The notes under the pieces: model-generated
The model's database searches: none
Seen by the model: the letters and a program-made list of their open reading frames with translations, nothing else
What the model was told of the DNA's origin: nothing
Assembly: GCF_000355765.4 (NCBI RefSeq)
Contig: NZ_CP021106.3
Coordinates: 3,009,137-3,073,136 of the forward strand
Length of the DNA stretch: 64,000 bases
Direction of reading: 5' to 3'
DNA from: Nitrosospira lacus
GTDB lineage: Bacteria > Pseudomonadota > Gammaproteobacteria > Burkholderiales > Nitrosomonadaceae
In this document: positions 63,483 to 64,000 of the stretch, piece by piece
Layout: every line of letters starts with the position of its first letter
Position numbering within the stretch: the first letter of the stretch is position 1
Translations under genes and position numbers: made by a program

Positions 63483-64000
63483 TGGGATGTTATCTCATCA
63501 CTTTGGACTATGAGATTACGCTATCATGGCGTTTTTACTTGATCTTCTGGACACTACTGAACAAGTTAGGATGTTATATTGGCGGGGCGGTGTCCTCCAC
63601 ATTTAAGCTCAGAACCTATACCGTTATTAAATTATGTGAGTCATGTGCTACTCTGTTACCACAATTGTTACCACAGTTGGTGCGTTGGTACTCTTCCACC
63701 ACCCCACGGTTACTAAGTGCTGCCACAGCTTATTAAAAGGTGGCGCTATTGCCCCTCATATAGGGGCAGTGTACACAGCTGCAAAACCGCAACGTAATTT
63801 TGGGTTACCAAGAAGCAATCTAGGTGTTAAATATACTTACGCTTCTAACGCAAAATTAGCTTCGATTGAAGCAGTTTACTCATATCCAGATCACAACGGG
63901 CACAGGAATTCGTGGCTATGAATTATTGGTCACAGTGCTCTCTGAAGGCATGATTTGCCTCGTTCTTGAGCCGCGAGCATAATAGTATCCTCATATCCGG
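63483..64000. other. Decayed region, no gene supported
   Basis: Several short open frames (for example 63643-63921) without family features. AT-rich DNA and fragmentary frames suggest pseudogene remains. Confidence 0.35.

Overview
The window looks like a chromosome segment of a Betaproteobacterium, most likely an ammonia oxidiser of the Nitrosomonadaceae (Nitrosospira-like). That is an inference from the conserved block mtaD-ubiG-gph/mupP // gyrA-serC-serA-pheA-hisC-aroF-tyrA, the tmRNA tag ANDERYALAA and the short intergenic inverted repeats. No ammonia-oxidation gene is present to settle it.

Layout. (1) 1-6.45 kb: chromosomal accessory genes: a partial CE18-like polysaccharide deacetylase, a small exported protein, isoaspartyl peptidase, CsbD, an anion permease. 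(2) 6.66-12.9 kb: an old, eroded mobile element bounded by ~85-95 bp terminator-bearing direct repeats. It carries a tight three-gene operon, adenosine deaminase - HAM1-like - SIR2-like, which matches the recently described Kongming (KomABC) anti-phage system. Beside it are a DUF2971 gene and a cN-I-type 5'-nucleotidase. Its right end holds a frameshifted remnant of a P4-type primase/helicase next to a dense array of GTAAC/GTTAC motifs, probably a relic replication origin. (3) 12.91-32.57 kb: a second mobile element integrated at the 3' end of the tmRNA gene. A 32-bp copy of the ssrA end lies at 12912-12943 and the intact gene at 32535-32896. It carries a tyrosine integrase, a complete type III restriction-modification pair, AlpA, a large primase/helicase, a TubC-docking-like small protein, a PIN-GNAT-PUA / ASCH / P-loop-kinase operon bracketed by ~0.6 kb imperfect direct repeats, a Lys/Ala-repeat protein and a 4-TM protein.

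(4) 33.1-46.6 kb: core genome. Leftwards: ompA-like, mtaD, ubiG, a phosphatase that by synteny may be mupP. Rightwards: gyrA, serC, serA, pheA, hisC, aroF, tyrA, together covering serine synthesis and the branch from DAHP to Phe/Tyr and His-phosphate transamination. (5) 46.6-63 kb: chromosomal accessory genes: SnoaL-like protein, encapsulated-ferritin-like protein without a shell gene, an M64-type metallopeptidase with a seven-repeat propeller, GAF/HD-GYP, Mut7-C protein, phosphate-type porin, an operon of P-loop NTPase - ABC transporter - alpha/beta hydrolase, a secreted His/Gly/Asp repeat protein, and a DUF6502 - DUF5666 - outer-membrane barrel operon facing it across a palindrome-rich regulatory region. 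(6) 63.1-64 kb: decayed DNA with a umuC stub joined to an IS481-type transposase stub.

How they work together: the ssrA locus has been entered at least twice and now holds two adjacent defence modules, one based on nucleotide signalling and NAD depletion and one on restriction, plus a third possible toxin/RNA-linked module.
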